Of a DNA stretch of 5,311 nt, positions 5,024-5,311 are shown in pieces. Numbering within the stretch: the first letter of the stretch is position 1; the number at the start of each line of letters is the position of its first letter. Made by a program: the position numbers and the translations under genes. The stretch is taken from NCBI GenBank assembly GCA_002344565.1, contig DDTZ01000188.1, positions 1-5,311 on the forward strand, given 5' to 3'. The notes under the pieces are model-generated. The model had not been told where the DNA came from. It did no database searches and saw only the letters and a program-made list of their open reading frames with translations. The stretch comes from Bdellovibrionaceae bacterium UBA2351 (GTDB lineage: Bacteria; Bdellovibrionota; Bdellovibrionia; Bdellovibrionales; Bdellovibrionaceae).

Positions 5024-5311
5024 CTATAGAACTTCGTCTAAAGCTTTCGAGGCCTGTCTATCTAGATTTAGGTCTTGCTCTTTTGAGTCCTTAACATATT
5101 CAGATAGATACAAAGACTTCTTAGTTAATACTTTAAAGCTTTTTACTCGATAATCCATCAGGCGATTTTTGAAGTGTGATTGGATGTCTTTCAAATAAAC
5201 AAATTTTGAGAAGTTTTTGTTTTTCAGTTTCTTTGATTCTAAAACAATTCCGTTACCCACATACACGTAGCTGGCTACCGGCATCTGAATCTGATCGATA
5301 TCGTCGGTTCC
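5024..5311 (-). CDS. C-terminal part of an unrecognised lysine-rich protein (partial)
   Basis: The frame is open from the window's right edge to TAG at 5026-5024, so 95 C-terminal residues are visible and the start lies outside the window. An internal ATG at 5284 exists, but it has no ribosome site and the frame continues open beyond it, so it is unlikely to be the start. The visible sequence begins GTDDIDQIQMPVASYVYVGNG, probably beta strands. It continues through a very basic stretch rich in Lys (KKLKNKNFSK, KSFKVLTKKS) and ends in an acidic tail (QDLNLDRQASKALDEVL). There is no membrane segment or cysteine in this part. I do not recognise the family. A strong stem-loop follows the stop. 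It has the same orientation as the regulator gene but is probably a separate transcript because of that stem-loop. Confidence 0.75.
   Translation of the reverse strand, partial: GTDDIDQIQMPVASYVYVGNGIVLESKKLKNKNFSKFVYLKDIQSHFKNRLMDYRVKSFKVLTKKSLYLSEYVKDSKEQDLNLDRQASKALDEVL

Overview
The window is an AT-rich bacterial segment with six protein-coding genes. I see no tRNA, rRNA, insertion sequence or CRISPR array. The organism cannot be named from sequence alone. A cyclic-nucleotide-binding regulator of unusual architecture next to a tandem family of exported, lysine-rich, cysteine-rich proteins would fit a Bdellovibrio-like predatory bacterium (Bdellovibrionota). That is an impression, not a database result.

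Left part (1-3466): three head-to-tail paralogs on the + strand (61-1122, 1168-2235, 2355-3428) encode proteins of 353, 355 and 357 residues. Each has an N-terminal signal peptide and ten cysteines, and all ten are conserved in number and almost exactly in spacing. The duplication includes non-coding flanks: a 53-bp upstream element occurs before copy 1 and before copy 3, and about 37 bp after the stop codon is shared by copies 2 and 3. Copy 3 is a mosaic that is copy-1-like in some blocks and copy-2-like in others. With the 100-bp and 85-bp near-identical tracts, this points to ongoing recombination or gene conversion. The function is unknown; the proteins should act outside the cytoplasm and be disulfide-bonded.

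Middle (3429-3920): a 276-bp intergenic region holds a weak terminator candidate after copy 3, then a possible promoter and a leader with competing base-pairings. It precedes a 68-residue unknown small protein (3705-3911) that has a strong Shine-Dalgarno site.

Right part (3921-5311, - strand): a 325-residue protein with a cyclic-nucleotide-binding domain and two possible tandem winged-helix-like modules starts at a GTG. It may be translated from a leaderless mRNA. Upstream of it a perfect 12-bp stem-loop separates it from the C-terminal end of an unrecognised lysine-rich protein that runs off the window edge. The small gene and the regulator converge with only 9 bp between their stop codons.

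The tandem family and the regulator are not obviously one operon. Any functional link between them would be speculation.
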